Shown piece by piece: positions 1-10,752 of a DNA stretch of 64,000 nucleotides. The DNA is from Bretschneidera sinensis (Eukaryota; Streptophyta; Magnoliopsida; Brassicales; Akaniaceae). The number at the start of each line of letters is the position of its first letter. Position 1 is the stretch's first letter. A program made the position numbers and the translations under genes. The notes beneath the pieces are model-generated. The model made no database searches. It was not told the DNA's origin and saw only the letters and a program-made list of their open reading frames with translations. The stretch lies in NCBI GenBank assembly GCA_023935145.1, contig CM043700.1, forward strand, positions 67,975,620-68,039,619, read 5' to 3'.

Positions 1-60
1 CTTTAACGAATCGTCACTATGTAAAATATATCGACGCTTTGAAGTGCCATTATGTGTCAT
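1..60. repeat. CACTA subterminal repeat region, left side
   Basis: The opening bases contain atcgacgctttgaagtgcc and a following tgtgtc. The same kind of motif, with inverted and degenerate copies, lies at 5345-5552 (gacgcttctaagcgcc, gcttcgaagtgtcg) and beside the 3' terminus (ggcactttaaagtactg). Arrays of short direct and inverted motifs inside the ends are typical transposase-binding regions of CACTA elements. The assignment rests on motif likeness only. Confidence 0.45.
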
Positions 61-73
61 ATATCATAATTTT

Positions 74-341
74 AAGGTTTAATTACAAAAAATACCTCGT
101 GGTTGATTGCATTTTCAAAAAATATCTTGAAGAATTTTTTGTGGCAAAAAATATTCCGTGTATGTTTCTATTAGCAAAAAATACTGGTTGACTAAAAGAA
201 ATACGTGACAGGGTATTTTTGATTAACAAAAACATAACACGTAGTATTTTTGTGCTACCAGAAACATTTTTTACCACAAAAAACCTCAAAATATTTTTTA
301 AAAATAAAATCAACAAGGTATTTTTTTACCATAAAAACCTT
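74..341. repeat. Fold-back (large imperfect inverted repeat)
   Basis: About 110 bases at 74-185 match the reverse complement of about 100 bases at 243-341, joined by a spacer of roughly 57 bases. Shared blocks in order are aaggttt, aaaaatacc, gttgatt, aaaaaatat, ttttttgtgg, aaaaaat, gtttct and aaaaatact. The arms are very A/T-rich and differ at many sites. It could be a MITE-like hairpin inside the CACTA element or an inverted duplication made by replication. I see no target-site duplication. Confidence 0.6.
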
Positions 342-372
342 CAAAGTAATTTTAAAAATGAAATCCATCACC

Positions 373-374
<2 letters not shown>

Positions 375-441
<67 letters not shown>
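375..441. repeat. (AT)n microsatellite
   Basis: An uninterrupted run of AT dinucleotides of about 67 bases. It produces spurious reading frames of alternating Tyr and Ile. Its length is likely polymorphic between individuals. Confidence 0.98.
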
Positions 442-443
<2 letters not shown>

Positions 444-539
444 CCTAGCTTTAAAGCTGCAAAAACTTTCTCATGTTGAGATCAAATTGAGGCTTGTAAG
501 CGCCGAAATAGGAGCAAATAACCCGGCTACTTGACGCGG

Positions 540-785
540 TTAAGTAAATTTTCCCGGTAACCCAAACACATTTGACGCGCGCGTAGCTCCAGAGTTTTCT
601 ATCACAGTTCGAACACTAGCCTCCACACTCCAGTCTCACTTCCATTTCAGGCCACCTTTGGTCCGGCCTTTGGGCTCTAGCTGTCGTCGCCGTTGGTCCG
701 TCACTTGTTTTTCTCTCCCGGATCTGCAACTTCGTTCTCTCTTCTTGACTGACGTCTCTCTCTCCCCGATCTACGAACCAAGTAA
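540..785 (+). promoter_or_regulatory. Possible promoter / CT-rich 5' leader of the CACTA gene
   Basis: The stretch from about 600 is unusually C/T-rich for this AT-rich setting and ends in a splice-donor-like aagtaactg at about 780. CT-rich leaders followed by a long first intron are common in plant genes. The next convincing acceptor is tttctgtag at 3074, directly before the first coding exon. I therefore read 600-780 as a non-coding exon 1, without transcript support. No clear TATA box was identified. Confidence 0.35.
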
Positions 786-3074
786 CTGATTGTTTGCGTT
801 ACTTTTACTTCAGCTTAATGGGTTTCGTTTTCCTTGAAATTTGATTTCCTTGGAATTTATATTTCAGAATTGCGTCTTGTATTTAGAGAAATTAGAGGCA
901 GATAATTGTATTTTTAAAAAAGTTAATTTATCACTTTCTGTTTGTTTCCTGAGAAAATGGAATGGGATGGAAAAGAAAAATATTTGATCTTAAGTTTTGA
1001 TGTGTTTAGTTTTAAGTAGGAAGCCATTGAAATTTAAGGAAATATATAGTTATTAGGCTTATTAGATTAGAGTTGCTTTTGTTTTGTTTTGTATTTCTTT
1101 AGAAATACCAGATAGTGAAAAAATATGAAATTTGGAAATTTCGATAACAATATTGCTATTTTTGGTACAACTGAAATTTGAAGATTTAAATTGAAGTTTG
1201 GATTTCTTTTTTCTTTTTTTTTTCTTTGGGGTTTTGTCTGTTAGTTAACCAATATTTAGGAATTGAACATTGCTCACTTCAACTCAGGGCTTTGTAGTTT
1301 CATGGGTCCCAAATATTGAGAATTATGAAAAGTTAATGAGGTGTGATTGATCTTAACTTTCTTACATATCCGACAGAGCTTAGTATTTGTTTTCAATAAG
1401 TAATTTGAAGTCTACTCTGTGAATATTGGGTGTTAATTTGTTCAGCTGAAGAATTAAGTGGAGTAAATCTTAGAAATCTATTTTAACTAATTTTAATCAA
1501 GGTAGCTGTAGCTTCACAGTATTCAATGTTGAAAGAAATGCAGTTATTATAATAGAATAACTTATGGTATTAAATTAATTTGTTGTAAAGAGAATGCTCA
1601 CATCTGTTTACCTGCACATGCACAAAAATTACCTCATAGAGTCTAAAATTTTGGATACTCACACACTTTCTAAGATTTTATTTATGGAATTTTGTTCACA
1701 ATTATTTGCTTCAATGTATTCTTTCTCCTTTTTCTACATGTTGCTTAGTCTATGAAATTACGAATTAGTTTCATTTAGCTATAGATGGTGAGTAACTCAT
1801 GGATTCAGATAATTTTGGCATGTTTTTAAGAGCGGTCCACTTTTCATTTCACTTGTGAAATGATGGTAGCTCAAATATGAATTTCCTAATACTCTGTTTT
1901 TGCCCATTACTTTTGGCATGTATTTAAAGACCCTGTTGCTGTGAACTTTTTTTTTTTTTTTTGAAAGGTCGTCACTATAAACTTAGTTGTAGTGAAGTTT
2001 TTTTTTTTGGTACTTTGGTTATAACCAATTTTGTGCTCAAGTCTTATATTAATGGTTGTTTCTCTGTTGCAAAGTTGTTCCTTTTATGATTGCCATTTGA
2101 AGTTCATAATTGATAGTTATGGTTTTGTGAATCAATACAAGAGTTGGTCAAAATTTGTTTGGTCCCTATGCTGAGAGGACTTTGGGAGTTGGGACATGGT
2201 TTTAGAAGTTCCCTATTCCAGTGCAAAGAGGTTGATAGTAAAGAATCAGTTTGTACACCACCCCACTGGTCCCTTCTGCAGCATTTGACTGATTCAAAGC
2301 CTGATATCTAGTCACACCCTAATTTCCTGAATCTATTTGTACCTTGTGTTTCGAACATTCTGTCATCTATAATTGTTGTAAATCTTATTTGACAATTCTT
2401 TTCTTTATAATATTATACACTGATGATAAATGATTCCTGGAGATGATATTGCAATATATAGAGTGAACTATAAAACGTGGTCGCTAAAATCTTCTACCAG
2501 ATAAATGGAGCTAGATAGTTAGGCACACATAGAGTTTTTAAGTTTAGATGCTGGTAAAGCTAGTTTGTAAGCATAATTGACTTTTGTGAGGTTACTGAAG
2601 AAGCTCCTTTGGATCATTCATGATTCTTGTACTTCATATCATGAGCATGCATTTTGATCTTCATAGATATCTATACGAGTGAAAATCTATGCTCAGCAGC
2701 TGCTGCTGCAAAACCTAGTAGTATGGATTTAGAATTGCCCGTGGATCCAAATAAACCTACATATTGTTTGTGCCTACATAATGTTTAAATTAAATGCTGA
2801 TGTGTAGTCCTCTTTGTGGTGCATTTTCTTTCTTCAGATACAATTATTCTTTGCTTTAAAATGTGAAATAGAAAAGGTTTTAAGGATCTCATATTTTTAA
2901 ACTTGAGGCTATAGGATATCATATAAGAATTCTTGCATCAATGGGGATCAGTTTTGTGCAATGGACTTTGTTAGTTTCTTGTATGTTTTTCCTCATTCAT
3001 GTTCTGGTCTGTTTACACTGCACTTACATGAGGTTTTCAGCTTCCAAACCTTATCATCTCATCACTTTCTGTAG
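786..3074 (+). other. AT-rich stretch without ORF, probable long first intron
   Basis: No long reading frame, RNA gene or clear terminal repeat was found. The composition is T-rich with several poly-T runs (for example 1949-1961 and 2000-2008), as in plant introns. It ends with the acceptor tttctgtag before the exon at 3075. If the intron reading is wrong, this is simply internal non-coding CACTA sequence. Confidence 0.4.
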
Positions 3075-4168
3075 TTGAGCAACATGTTTAGGTCAAGACC
3101 TATTGCTCCCTCAATCGTACCAAGTACTTCAAATGAAGCTCCAACTGAGTCTTCACAACAATTTCATGATTTTGAACCTGAGCATGATTTTCAACTTGAA
3201 GATGATCTCGTATATGAATTTGATTATGAGCCCATAGTAAGAGCTGAAAGTCAAAACAATGATAACGAAGAATATGAGATAATTGGTAATTTATGTATTA
3301 TATAATCTTTTATTTAAAACTAATTTACTATCCCAGTGTTATCCTATTTATAAATTTTATGTTTTCATTGTATAGATTTTGAAGGGAGGGTGAGAAAGCA
3401 AACATGTGTCATCCGAACGCCACATGTGTGGTCCTTGAAACACGGGGAGAAAATTGTGGCTCACTTCAACAAACATAACCAACCTGTGAAGAAGGGTGGG
3501 CAAATGTTAAGTAGTTGACTTGGTAAGATTGCGAAGAAAGGAAACTTTTGTCCACTTAGTTACGTAGATTGGAAGAAGGTGCCTTCCAATTACAAAAGAG
3601 ACCTTGTTTTATTCGTTCGGGTAACTAAAAATGACCAACACATTTTTTCTTATTTTTGTGGTAGTTTAGTATATGCATATTCTCCTTAGTACCTAAACTA
3701 CTTGTTTGTACCATTTATATTCTTTGTTGTAGAGGAAGTTTCATTATCCTATAATTGAGGAGATCGATAAAATTTTAGTGAGGATGATTGGTAAGAAATA
3801 GAAGGATTACAAATATGTGCTTAAAAGGACACGTGTGAAAGAGAATAAAGCAACAAGTTTTGACCAACAAAGTTCCAAAAGGAGTGGATAGTGACCAGTG
3901 GAAACATCTTGTGAACCACTGGTTTTCTGAGAAGAGTGAGGTTGTTTATTCAAAATTATGTTCATTAGAATTTTGATTGTTTTTTTTTCTTCTTATAATG
4001 ATTGATTAATCGAAATGGTTTATGGTTATTGTAGAAATATTCTACTATAGGGACAACATCACGTGAAAGGCAACAATGCCCTCACACATCGGGATCAAAA
4101 AGTTTTGCTAGGAAAAAAGATGAATATGTAAATAGATCTACTTCATTCGTCCAAGTTTTGATTTGAGG
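3075..4168 (+). pseudogene. Ptta/En/Spm-family plant transposase-like gene, broken
   Basis: Four coding exons can be traced. Exon 3075-3285 has its first ATG at 3084 and encodes an acidic N-terminus. Exon 3376-3620 encodes an EKIVAHFNKHNQPV and FCPLSYVDWKKVP region. The third exon runs from 3733 to about 3942. The last begins at 4035 and encodes PHTSGSKSFARKKDEY. Introns have GT...AG ends. This block order matches the plant transposase (Ptta/En/Spm, Transposase_24-like) family found in CACTA elements. Damage: a TGA in the second coding exon (SS*LGK), a TAG replacing an expected Trp in the third (GKK*KDYKY), and a frameshift near 3875 before the VDSDQWKHLVNHWF segment. The protein cannot be made full length. 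Family assignment is from memory of the motif order. Confidence 0.7.
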
Positions 4169-4177
4169 TGTAGTTTG

Positions 4178-4243
4178 GTCATGTTTGGTATTGCATTTAA
4201 GTCAACTTAATGCAAGTTGCTTAGATACAATACCAAACATGAC
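4178..4243. repeat. Double hairpin, 16-bp perfect outer stem
   Basis: The 16 bases gtcatgtttggtattg at 4178-4193 are exactly reverse-complemented at 4228-4243. Between them ttgcatttaagt and acttaatgcaa form a second, near-perfect stem. The whole 66 bases can fold into one long hairpin or a cruciform. It lies just 3' of the transposase pseudogene, where it could be a 3' processing structure or a small palindromic repeat. Confidence 0.7.
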
Positions 4244-5217
4244 AATTATTGAGTCACTTTTTAAACTCTTAACTTTTCTTTATTAGTAGGAGATGAAACA
4301 TGGAATAGAGCCCGGGCACGTTGAGTTTTTTTTTGTTTGAAACCCACAAAAGGGAACATGAAACTTTTATTGATGAAGCATGAAGACAATTTACGATAAA
4401 TTCAAACTTTTTATTCTAGAACTTGGGTGGACATTTAGACCTAGTCACAGGGTTTTATTTGGTTTTCTTTTCACATATCACTCTCCATGATGCATGATGG
4501 TTTTGTAGTCACATATCATTCACAAACTAAAAGAGCTCAATTTGGTGCAATTTGATGAAGTGAGCAGATAGATTGAGAGAGGTCTAGGTTAGAATTAAGA
4601 GAAAGTAAATATGATTTTATTTATTTTTTTTATTTTTATCTGGGCTAGGGGTGGGAGAGAGAGTGGGTTACTTAATTGATGATATAAAAGGTAGGTAGAA
4701 ATCTAGGGGTATTTCTGGACCAGAAAGTTTATGCTTTCTGGAGAATATGAGAACATGGGTTTCAAGTTCTGGAACATGGGTTTTTGGTAGTTTAGAGTAC
4801 TTTAATTTCTAAATGAAATCAGTGACAACCATTGCCTAAATTTGAGATTTGGATTTTTTGTAGTTTAGGAATGATATCTAATTTAGCGTCTCTCCTTCAG
4901 CTAACTGTTGTATTGGATTTGTAATCTGGACATCTGCAATTCATGGGTTTTAAAACTCTGGTCTACATCTAAGTTTACATGTTGGGGTCCACAGGAAGTA
5001 GACCCCAGGTTTTGTCCTTGTTTTCTATATGAATTTCTCCTTTTATGGTGCCTGTTTAAAGTTGGCTGTTTAAGACAGCTGCAGTTAAGGCTTTCTAGTT
5101 GCAGAATATGAGGTGCCTAGGCTTTCTAGTTGATAACATAGTTAATGCTAAGTACATAGTTAATGTCACCATGCATAAGTTAAAATTCTGCACCTGATAC
5201 ACAATTTGGGATGCTTT
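4244..5217. other. Non-coding CACTA interior, no gene seen
   Basis: AT-rich sequence with only short, unsupported reading frames. A short direct duplication of ggctttctagttg occurs near 5089 and 5119. Nothing else recognisable. Confidence 0.6.
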
Positions 5218-5340
5218 GGTCCTACGCTTCTTGTTTAATTTACCATTGATGGATGTGGTCCTATGCTTCTTGTTTAATTTACCATCGATTGATGTGGTCC
5301 TATGCTTTGGTCCTATACATGATCTTGTTTAATTTACTAG
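5218..5340. repeat. Short tandem repeat, about 3 copies of ~40 bp
   Basis: Two near-identical copies of about 39 bases contain ggtcctatgcttcttg and tttaatttaccat, followed by a third, rearranged copy near 5297-5340. It lies just inside the CACTA 3' subterminal region. The copies differ by a few substitutions. Confidence 0.7.
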
Positions 5341-5344
5341 TGAC

Positions 5345-5552
5345 ACTTAAAAGTGTCGAAATGTCGATGCTTTGCATAGTGTGGGGCCGATTTTCTACGA
5401 CGCTTCTAAGCGCCAAAAAAATTAATTATGGAATTTGTAAGCGTCAATATGTGACTAACAAACTTGCTGTATTGTGGTGCTTCGAAGTGTCGGTAAGCAC
5501 ATCGCTGGCTCTGGCATTGTGACACATCGTGTATTGGTGCTTGATTTGGCAC
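5345..5552. repeat. CACTA 3' subterminal repeat region (part left of copia-1)
   Basis: This stretch holds several degenerate copies of a cgacgctt...aagcgcc / gtgtcg motif in both orientations, such as gacgcttctaagcgcc near 5399 and gcttcgaagtgtcg near 5480. The last five bases, ggcac (5548-5552), are the left target duplication of the copia-1 insertion. The region resumes at 11710. Confidence 0.5.
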
Positions 5553-6528
5553 TGTTGGTATTTGTTTAAGGTTTAAACATGTCTAAACATGATTCAAAAA
5601 TGGTTAAAGTCTAAACCAAGGTTGGAAGATAAAAATACAGCATGTTAAAGGAGTGCACACATGTGTATGCATCCATTTGGGTGTGTGTGCACACCCCTAA
5701 ACAACAATGCAAAGTGCGCACTGCTGTGTGAAGGGTAACATCATTGTGCGCCTCACCACCCCTTCACCAACGCCTCACCGCCCAACAAGGATGCAGTTTG
5801 AAGAAGGGCAGCGTCGCACCGCCCCTCCACCAGCACTGCACCGTCCAGAATGTGGTGCAAAGGGGCTTTACCTAGCGCCTCATCGCCCCCTGTTTAGCGC
5901 CTAGGTGCTAGGCACACTGATGCACACATGGACAGCTTCTTTTAGCCTCTTGTTAAGTGCGTGGGTGTAAGGTTAAAATGCACAACATCACTTAGGATTG
6001 ATGGAAGGTCATGGTTGATTGGTCATCAAGATCTAAGGGTGGAGATTGACTTTCAAGATTAGACAAGAAGTTGGTGCACTATAAAAAGGGTCGCCTATCT
6101 TCATTCTAGACATATTGTTGTGACATACTTTGAGATCAATTGAAAAAAGTGACAAGACACAATACAAGAGAGAATTGTGTGAGAGTGCAAAGACACAAAA
6201 CACAAGAGGGACTCATTGTAGAGAGGTTAGTTGTAAAGAAGAGAGATTAGTATAGGAAGTGATAAAGTCTTTCTTGTTTTCTTCTTTGTTCCTTCAAGAA
6301 CTTGAGGTTTCTTGGAGAGGGTTGTTGAATTGTAAAGAACCATTGATTTAGTGCAGAGAGTTCAGAGGAACTCACGGGGACGTAAGCATATTACCGAACC
6401 TCGATAACAAAATGTTTGTGTTCTTTTCTTTCTTGCTTTCAATTGCTGTATTTCTTTTTACAAGTTATTCTAGATTTGAGTGTTTGGAAGATCACCACCT
6501 GAGCATCTTGTGAAGGTGATTTCCAATA
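5553..6528 (+). repeat. copia-1 5' LTR
   Basis: It is 976 bp and matches 10753-11709 along its length. A TATA-like ctataaaaagg at 6079-6089 probably marks the promoter. The upstream half contains a GC-rich island (about 5700-5910) with cctcaccgccc-type motifs, unlike the AT-rich flanks. The LTR ends with tgatttccaata just before the primer site. Confidence 0.9.
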
Positions 6529-6529
6529 G

Positions 6530-6541
6530 TGGTATCAGAGC
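6530..6541 (+). promoter_or_regulatory. Primer-binding site, initiator tRNA-Met type (copia-1)
   Basis: The 12 bases tggtatcagagc directly follow the LTR with a one-base gap. They match the usual plant-retrotransposon site complementary to the 3' end of initiator tRNA-Met, where minus-strand synthesis starts. Confidence 0.9.
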
Positions 6542-6744
6542 AAGAACAAGAAGGTGACGGAGCCAAGACTCCAAGAATCAAAGATCAACTTCTTAGGTGA
6601 TTCAAGAACGGATTAAAGATCAAGATCAGATCGTGTTCTTGAGGGTGATTCAAGAACGGTATTAAGATCCATCTTCGATAGTGTTCTTGAGGTTGAAGAA
6701 AACATTTGTGGGTATTGCATAAATCTGGGATTTTGTCAGCAAAG

Positions 6745-7497
6745 ATGGCTTCAAATTTCGTGGTTGAGAAATTTGATGGAAAGGGAGATTTTTCCCTGTG
6801 GAAGCGGAAGATCAAGGCGGTTCTAGTGTAACAGAAAGTGGACTTGGCTCTTGGAGAAGATGATGCTTTTCCAGCAAGTGTCACGGAAGACCAGCGGATT
6901 GAGGTAGAGAAGATGGCTTACAACACCATCTTCTTGCACATGTCGAATAATGTCACAAGGGAGTGCGGAGACTCGGAAGATCCAGCTGCAATTTGGAAGA
7001 AACTAGATGAGTTGTTTCTTGCCAAGACTCTCCCTAATAAGAGGTATCTTTGTAAATGAATCTTTGCTTTTAAATTTGATCCTAAGAAAGAGTTGCAAGA
7101 TAATCTTGATGCTATGATAAGGAATGCATCAAGTGGTAAAAGGCTATTCTTTAAAAGAAGGCCAGCAACTCGGTATGGCAGTAACCATGGCTATTACCGG
7201 GACAAAGGTAGAAGAGAGAGCCATGGAAGAGTGCACAGCAACATGCATGGCTACTACCGAGACAGAGGTAGAGGAGAGAGCCATGGGAGAATGCACAGCA
7301 ACATACATGGCTACTACCGGGACAGAGGTAGAGGAGAGAGCCATGGGAGAGAGCACTCCAAACCGAGATTTGGAGGGAAGAGTTGCTACTACTGCCATAA
7401 GAAGAGTCATGTCAAGAAAGATTGCAAGAAGATGATAAGGGATAGAGGAAGAAGCCATACCGAGAATGGAGAGGCTTCGGTTGCCAAGACAGAATAG
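6745..7497 (+). pseudogene. copia-1 gag (capsid/nucleocapsid), broken
   Basis: Gag packages the retrotransposon RNA in cytoplasmic particles. The start ATG at 6745 opens MASNFVVEKFDGKGDFSLWK, a typical Tnt1-type gag N-terminus. In-frame stops lie at about 6829 (where Gln is expected) and 7057. A CCHC zinc knuckle, CYYCHKKSHVKKDC, is encoded around 7387-7428. Upstream of the knuckle are three copies of a 20-residue Arg/Gly-rich repeat. The segment between the N-terminal domain and the knuckle is shorter than usual for the family, suggesting an internal deletion. The protease domain continues in this same frame. Confidence 0.85.
7183..7359 (+). repeat. 60-bp tandem repeat within gag, three copies
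   Basis: Units at 7183-7239 (57 bp), 7240-7299 and 7300-7359 share catggctactaccg and gagagagccatggg blocks. Each encodes HGYYRDRGRGESHGR plus a variable linker. Length is a multiple of three, so the gag frame is kept. Such Arg/Gly repeats resemble RNA-binding tracts, but no function is shown. Confidence 0.9.
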
Positions 7498-9155
7498 CAA
7501 GATGATGATGTTCTTGTTGTGTGCTCAAGTGTGAGCAAGGGGTAAGAAGGCAGCGGGAAATGGATCTTGGATTCTAGGTGCACTCATCACATGTGCCCTC
7601 ACTGGAGTTGGTTCAAGAATTTCAAGGAAACCAATGATGAAAGGGTTTTCTTGGGGAATGATATTTCTTACCAAGTGAGGGCACGGGAGACATCCAGGTG
7701 AGGATGTTTGATGGAATGACAAGGCTGCTGGAAAATGTGAGGTATCTTCCAGATTTGAAGAGAAATTTGATCTCATTGGGGTAGCTGGATTCCATGGGGT
7801 ATATATGCAAAGTAAAGGGAGGAAAGATCAAGGTGGCCAAGGGATCTTTGGTAGTGATCAAGACAGCAAGAAATGATGGACTTTATGAGATGATCGGAGA
7901 GACAGAAATCAATGATCAAACAACAAGCTTGATGGCTGAGATGGATAAGGCAGCCCTTTGGCACACTATTTTGGGACATATGAGCGAAAAGGGCCTGCAA
8001 GTTCTTAACAAGGATGGTCTACTTGGTGGTGACAAAGTAGAGAAACTGGATTTCTGTGAGAGTTGCATTCTTGGGAAGCAACACCGGGTCAGCTTCAACA
8101 CCGAAGTGCACAAGTCTAAGGGCATTCTTAACTACATTCATGTGGACCTTTGGGGACTAGAAAGGACACCATCATAGGGAGGTAACTTTTACTTTCTGTC
8201 TTTAATTGATGATTATTCAAGAAAGGTTTGGGTTTATTTGGTTAGAAATAAATCAAATGCTTTGAATAAATTAGTGGTATGAAAAAGACTGGTAGAGACT
8301 CAAATGGGCAGGGTAGTTAAGGGGATAAGAACCGATAATGGCTTAGAAATTTTTAACCAAGAACTTGATCAATTCTGTAGGTTAAATGGGATTCTAAGAC
8401 ATAGGACGGTTGTGGAAACCCCTAAGCAAAGTGGAGTTGCTGAGTGGATGAATAAAACCCTTATGGAAAAGGTTAGGTGCATGTTAGATGGATCCGGATT
8501 ACTCAAATGTTTTTGGGGGGAAGCTATGTCTACTGCTGCGTATTTGGTTAATAGATCACCCTCTAGAGCTTTAGAGCTCAAGACTCCCGAAGAGATGTGG
8601 AGTGGGAAACCCCCTGAATTAAGCAACCTTAGGACTTTTGGGTGTGCTGCATATGCACATCAAAAAGAGGATAAACTTAGCCCAAGATCTAGAAAATGTG
8701 TATTTCTAGGATATGGTGATGGGGTTAAGGGATATAGGTTGTGGTCCTTAGAAAAGAAAGACATGAAACTCATTATAAGTAGGGATATTATTTTTAATGA
8801 ATTATTAGTTCCCTACTTGGAGAAAACTAACTCTGCAGGGGCTAGTGAGCAAACCAGTCCGGAAGTTGTGGAGCATCGCATCAAGGAGAGTTCGGTTCAG
8901 GTAGAGCAAGGAAGGCAAGAGGGTTCGGACCAGGTAGAGCCCTTGAATGAAGGTCATGCTCAAGAAACTCAAGAAAAGGTTGATGCAACAAGTCGTAATG
9001 ACTACCAGCTCACAAGAGACCGGGAAAGGAAGGTGGTTAGACCACCTTTGAGATATGAGTTTGCGGATGCTAATGTAGCAGCTCCTTGGACAGAAGGAGA
9101 GGTTGAACCAGAAACTTACACGGATGCCATAGAGTGTAAGGATTCGTCAAAGTAG
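7498..9155 (+). pseudogene. copia-1 pol, protease to integrase, broken
   Basis: Protease begins at about 7561 in the gag frame, but its catalytic DSG triplet reads DSR. A one-base loss near 7680 shifts the frame to that of all downstream domains. The GAG-pre-integrase zinc motif (LWHTILGHMSEKG ... CESCILGKQ) lies at about 7950-8090. The integrase core shows all three acidic residues: HVDLWG (about 8138), RTDNG (about 8332) and the Glu of GVAEWMNKTL (about 8440). Stops at about 8175 and 8281 replace Gln and Trp codons. The C-terminal RTFGCAAYAH ... KCVFLGYGDGVKGYRLW block is typical of copia integrase. Confidence 0.88.
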
Positions 9156-10700
9156 CAGCTGGCTATGGAAGAAGAAATGGACTCTTTGATGAAGAACAAC
9201 TCTTGGGAGTTGGTGCCCAAACCAGAAAAACAAAGAGTTGTGGATTGTAGATGGCTCTACAAGATCAAAGAAGGGAATACTCCAAGGGATGAAGTTCGAT
9301 ATAAAACTAGGCTGGTGGCGAAGGGATTCACATAAAAAGAAGGTATAGATTTCACCGAAATCTTCTCACCGGTTGTGAAGTACAAGACAATACGGATAGT
9401 GTTAGCATTAGTGGTCCAATTTGATTGGGAAATCGAGCAAATGGATGTGAAGACAATGTTCTTACATGGAGAGCTCGATGAGACCATTTTCATGAGGCAA
9501 CCCGAAGGCTATGGGGAAGAAAGGCAGGGAGAGTTAGTGTGCAAATTGAAGAAATCTCTTTATGGCTTGAAGCAATCACCTCGGCAATGGAATAAGAGGT
9601 TTGATTATTTTGTAATCAGCTTGGGTTTCATGAGGCGCTACTATGATTCGTTCTTGTATTATAAGGGGCAGGAGGTTGAGGAAGTGGTGATCATCCTCAT
9701 CTATGTTGATGACATGTTGCTGGTTGGGAGCAGCATGGAGAGGATAAGGAAATTGAAGGCTCAACTCAGTGAGGAGTTTGAGATGAAGGATCTTGGCCAT
9801 GCACAAAAGATCCTTGGGATGTGTATCATCCGGGAAAGGGAGAGAAACAGATTGAAGATCTCTCAAACTTCCTAAATAGAGAAGATGATATCTAAATTCT
9901 CTATGGAAGATAGCAAACCAGTGAAGGTTCCCCTTGCTGGTCATTTCAAGTTCTCTAGCGATCAATGTCCAAGATCGGAGGCAGAGAAGAAGGAAATGGA
10001 AAAAGTCCCTTATTCTAGTGTTGTTGGTTCTGTTATGTTCACCATGGTAAGTATTAGACTTGATATTGCTCATGCAATAAGTATTCTCAGCAGGTTTATG
10101 AGTAATCCCAGAAAGGAGCATTGGCTAGGGATGAAATTGTTGCTGAGGTACTTGAAGGGAAGCCCAGAAGTAGGGCTGGTTTATGAGAAAAGAGGTAAGT
10201 CCATCTGCCTTGAGGGTTTTGCGGATTCGGACTATGGAGCAGACCGGGATAAAAGAAGATTGATTACCTCCTACTTCTTCAACTTAAACGGATGTTGTGT
10301 AAGTTAGAAGGCTCAGTTGCAGCCAGTGGTAGCAGTCTCAACAACCGAGGCTGAGTACATAGCGGCTACGAAGGCCATTAAGGAAGCTATGTGGTGCAAA
10401 GGGTTGCTAGAAGAGTTGAAGGTGCTGGAGGAGCAGGTTGTGGTGTTTTCGGATAGTCAAAGTGCATTGCACTTGTGTAAGAATCCGGTGTTCCATGAGA
10501 GGACAAAGCACATGGATGTTCAGTATCATTTCATTCGGGAAAATGTTACAAAATGATGCATCCATGTGGACAAGGTAGCCACAAAAGAAAACCTGCGGAT
10601 TTAGGTACTAAAGTCCTACCTCTAAGTAAGTTCAATCATTGCCTTGGACTACTTAGGATTGGAGTTGGTTAATTGATGACTCAAGATAAGTTTGAATCCT
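9156..10700 (+). pseudogene. copia-1 reverse transcriptase and RNase H, broken
   Basis: These domains copy the RNA into DNA and remove the RNA strand. The copia RT signature begins AMEEEMDSLMKNNSWELV. The catalytic YVDD is intact at 9702-9713 within IILIYVDDMLLVG, followed by KDLGHAQKILGM. The RNase H block includes STTEAEYIAATKAIKEAMW and FSDSQSALHLCKNPVFHERTKH. Stops at about 9153, 9333, 9873 and 10305 replace Gln or Trp codons. The frame is otherwise continuous, so this copy once had a full polymerase. Confidence 0.9.
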
Positions 10701-10736
10701 GAAGCTCTCTGCACAATGGTTCAGGTTTAAACACTT

Positions 10737-10752
10737 AGACAAAGGTAGAGAT
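10737..10752 (+). promoter_or_regulatory. Polypurine tract (copia-1)
   Basis: The purine-rich agacaaaggtagagat directly precedes the 3' LTR, where plus-strand priming is expected. The reversed relative at 59698-62911 has the same acaaaggtagaga at the matching place. Confidence 0.8.

Noticed and set aside
219..534. Small proteins rich in Tyr-Ile
   Set aside because: They are translations of the AT microsatellite and of the A/T-rich fold-back; no gene signals.
3075..4168. Intact host gene
   Set aside because: Two stops and a frameshift, a plant-transposase family match, and location between CACTA subterminal repeats.
6530..6541. tRNA gene fragments near tggtatcagagc
   Set aside because: Only the 12-18 bases of primer-binding sites are present; no cloverleaf could be drawn there or at 15091, 37753 or 41561.
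7144..7500. 118-codon open frame opposite to copia-1 gag
   Set aside because: It is a shadow of the 60-bp coding repeats and gag on the other strand.
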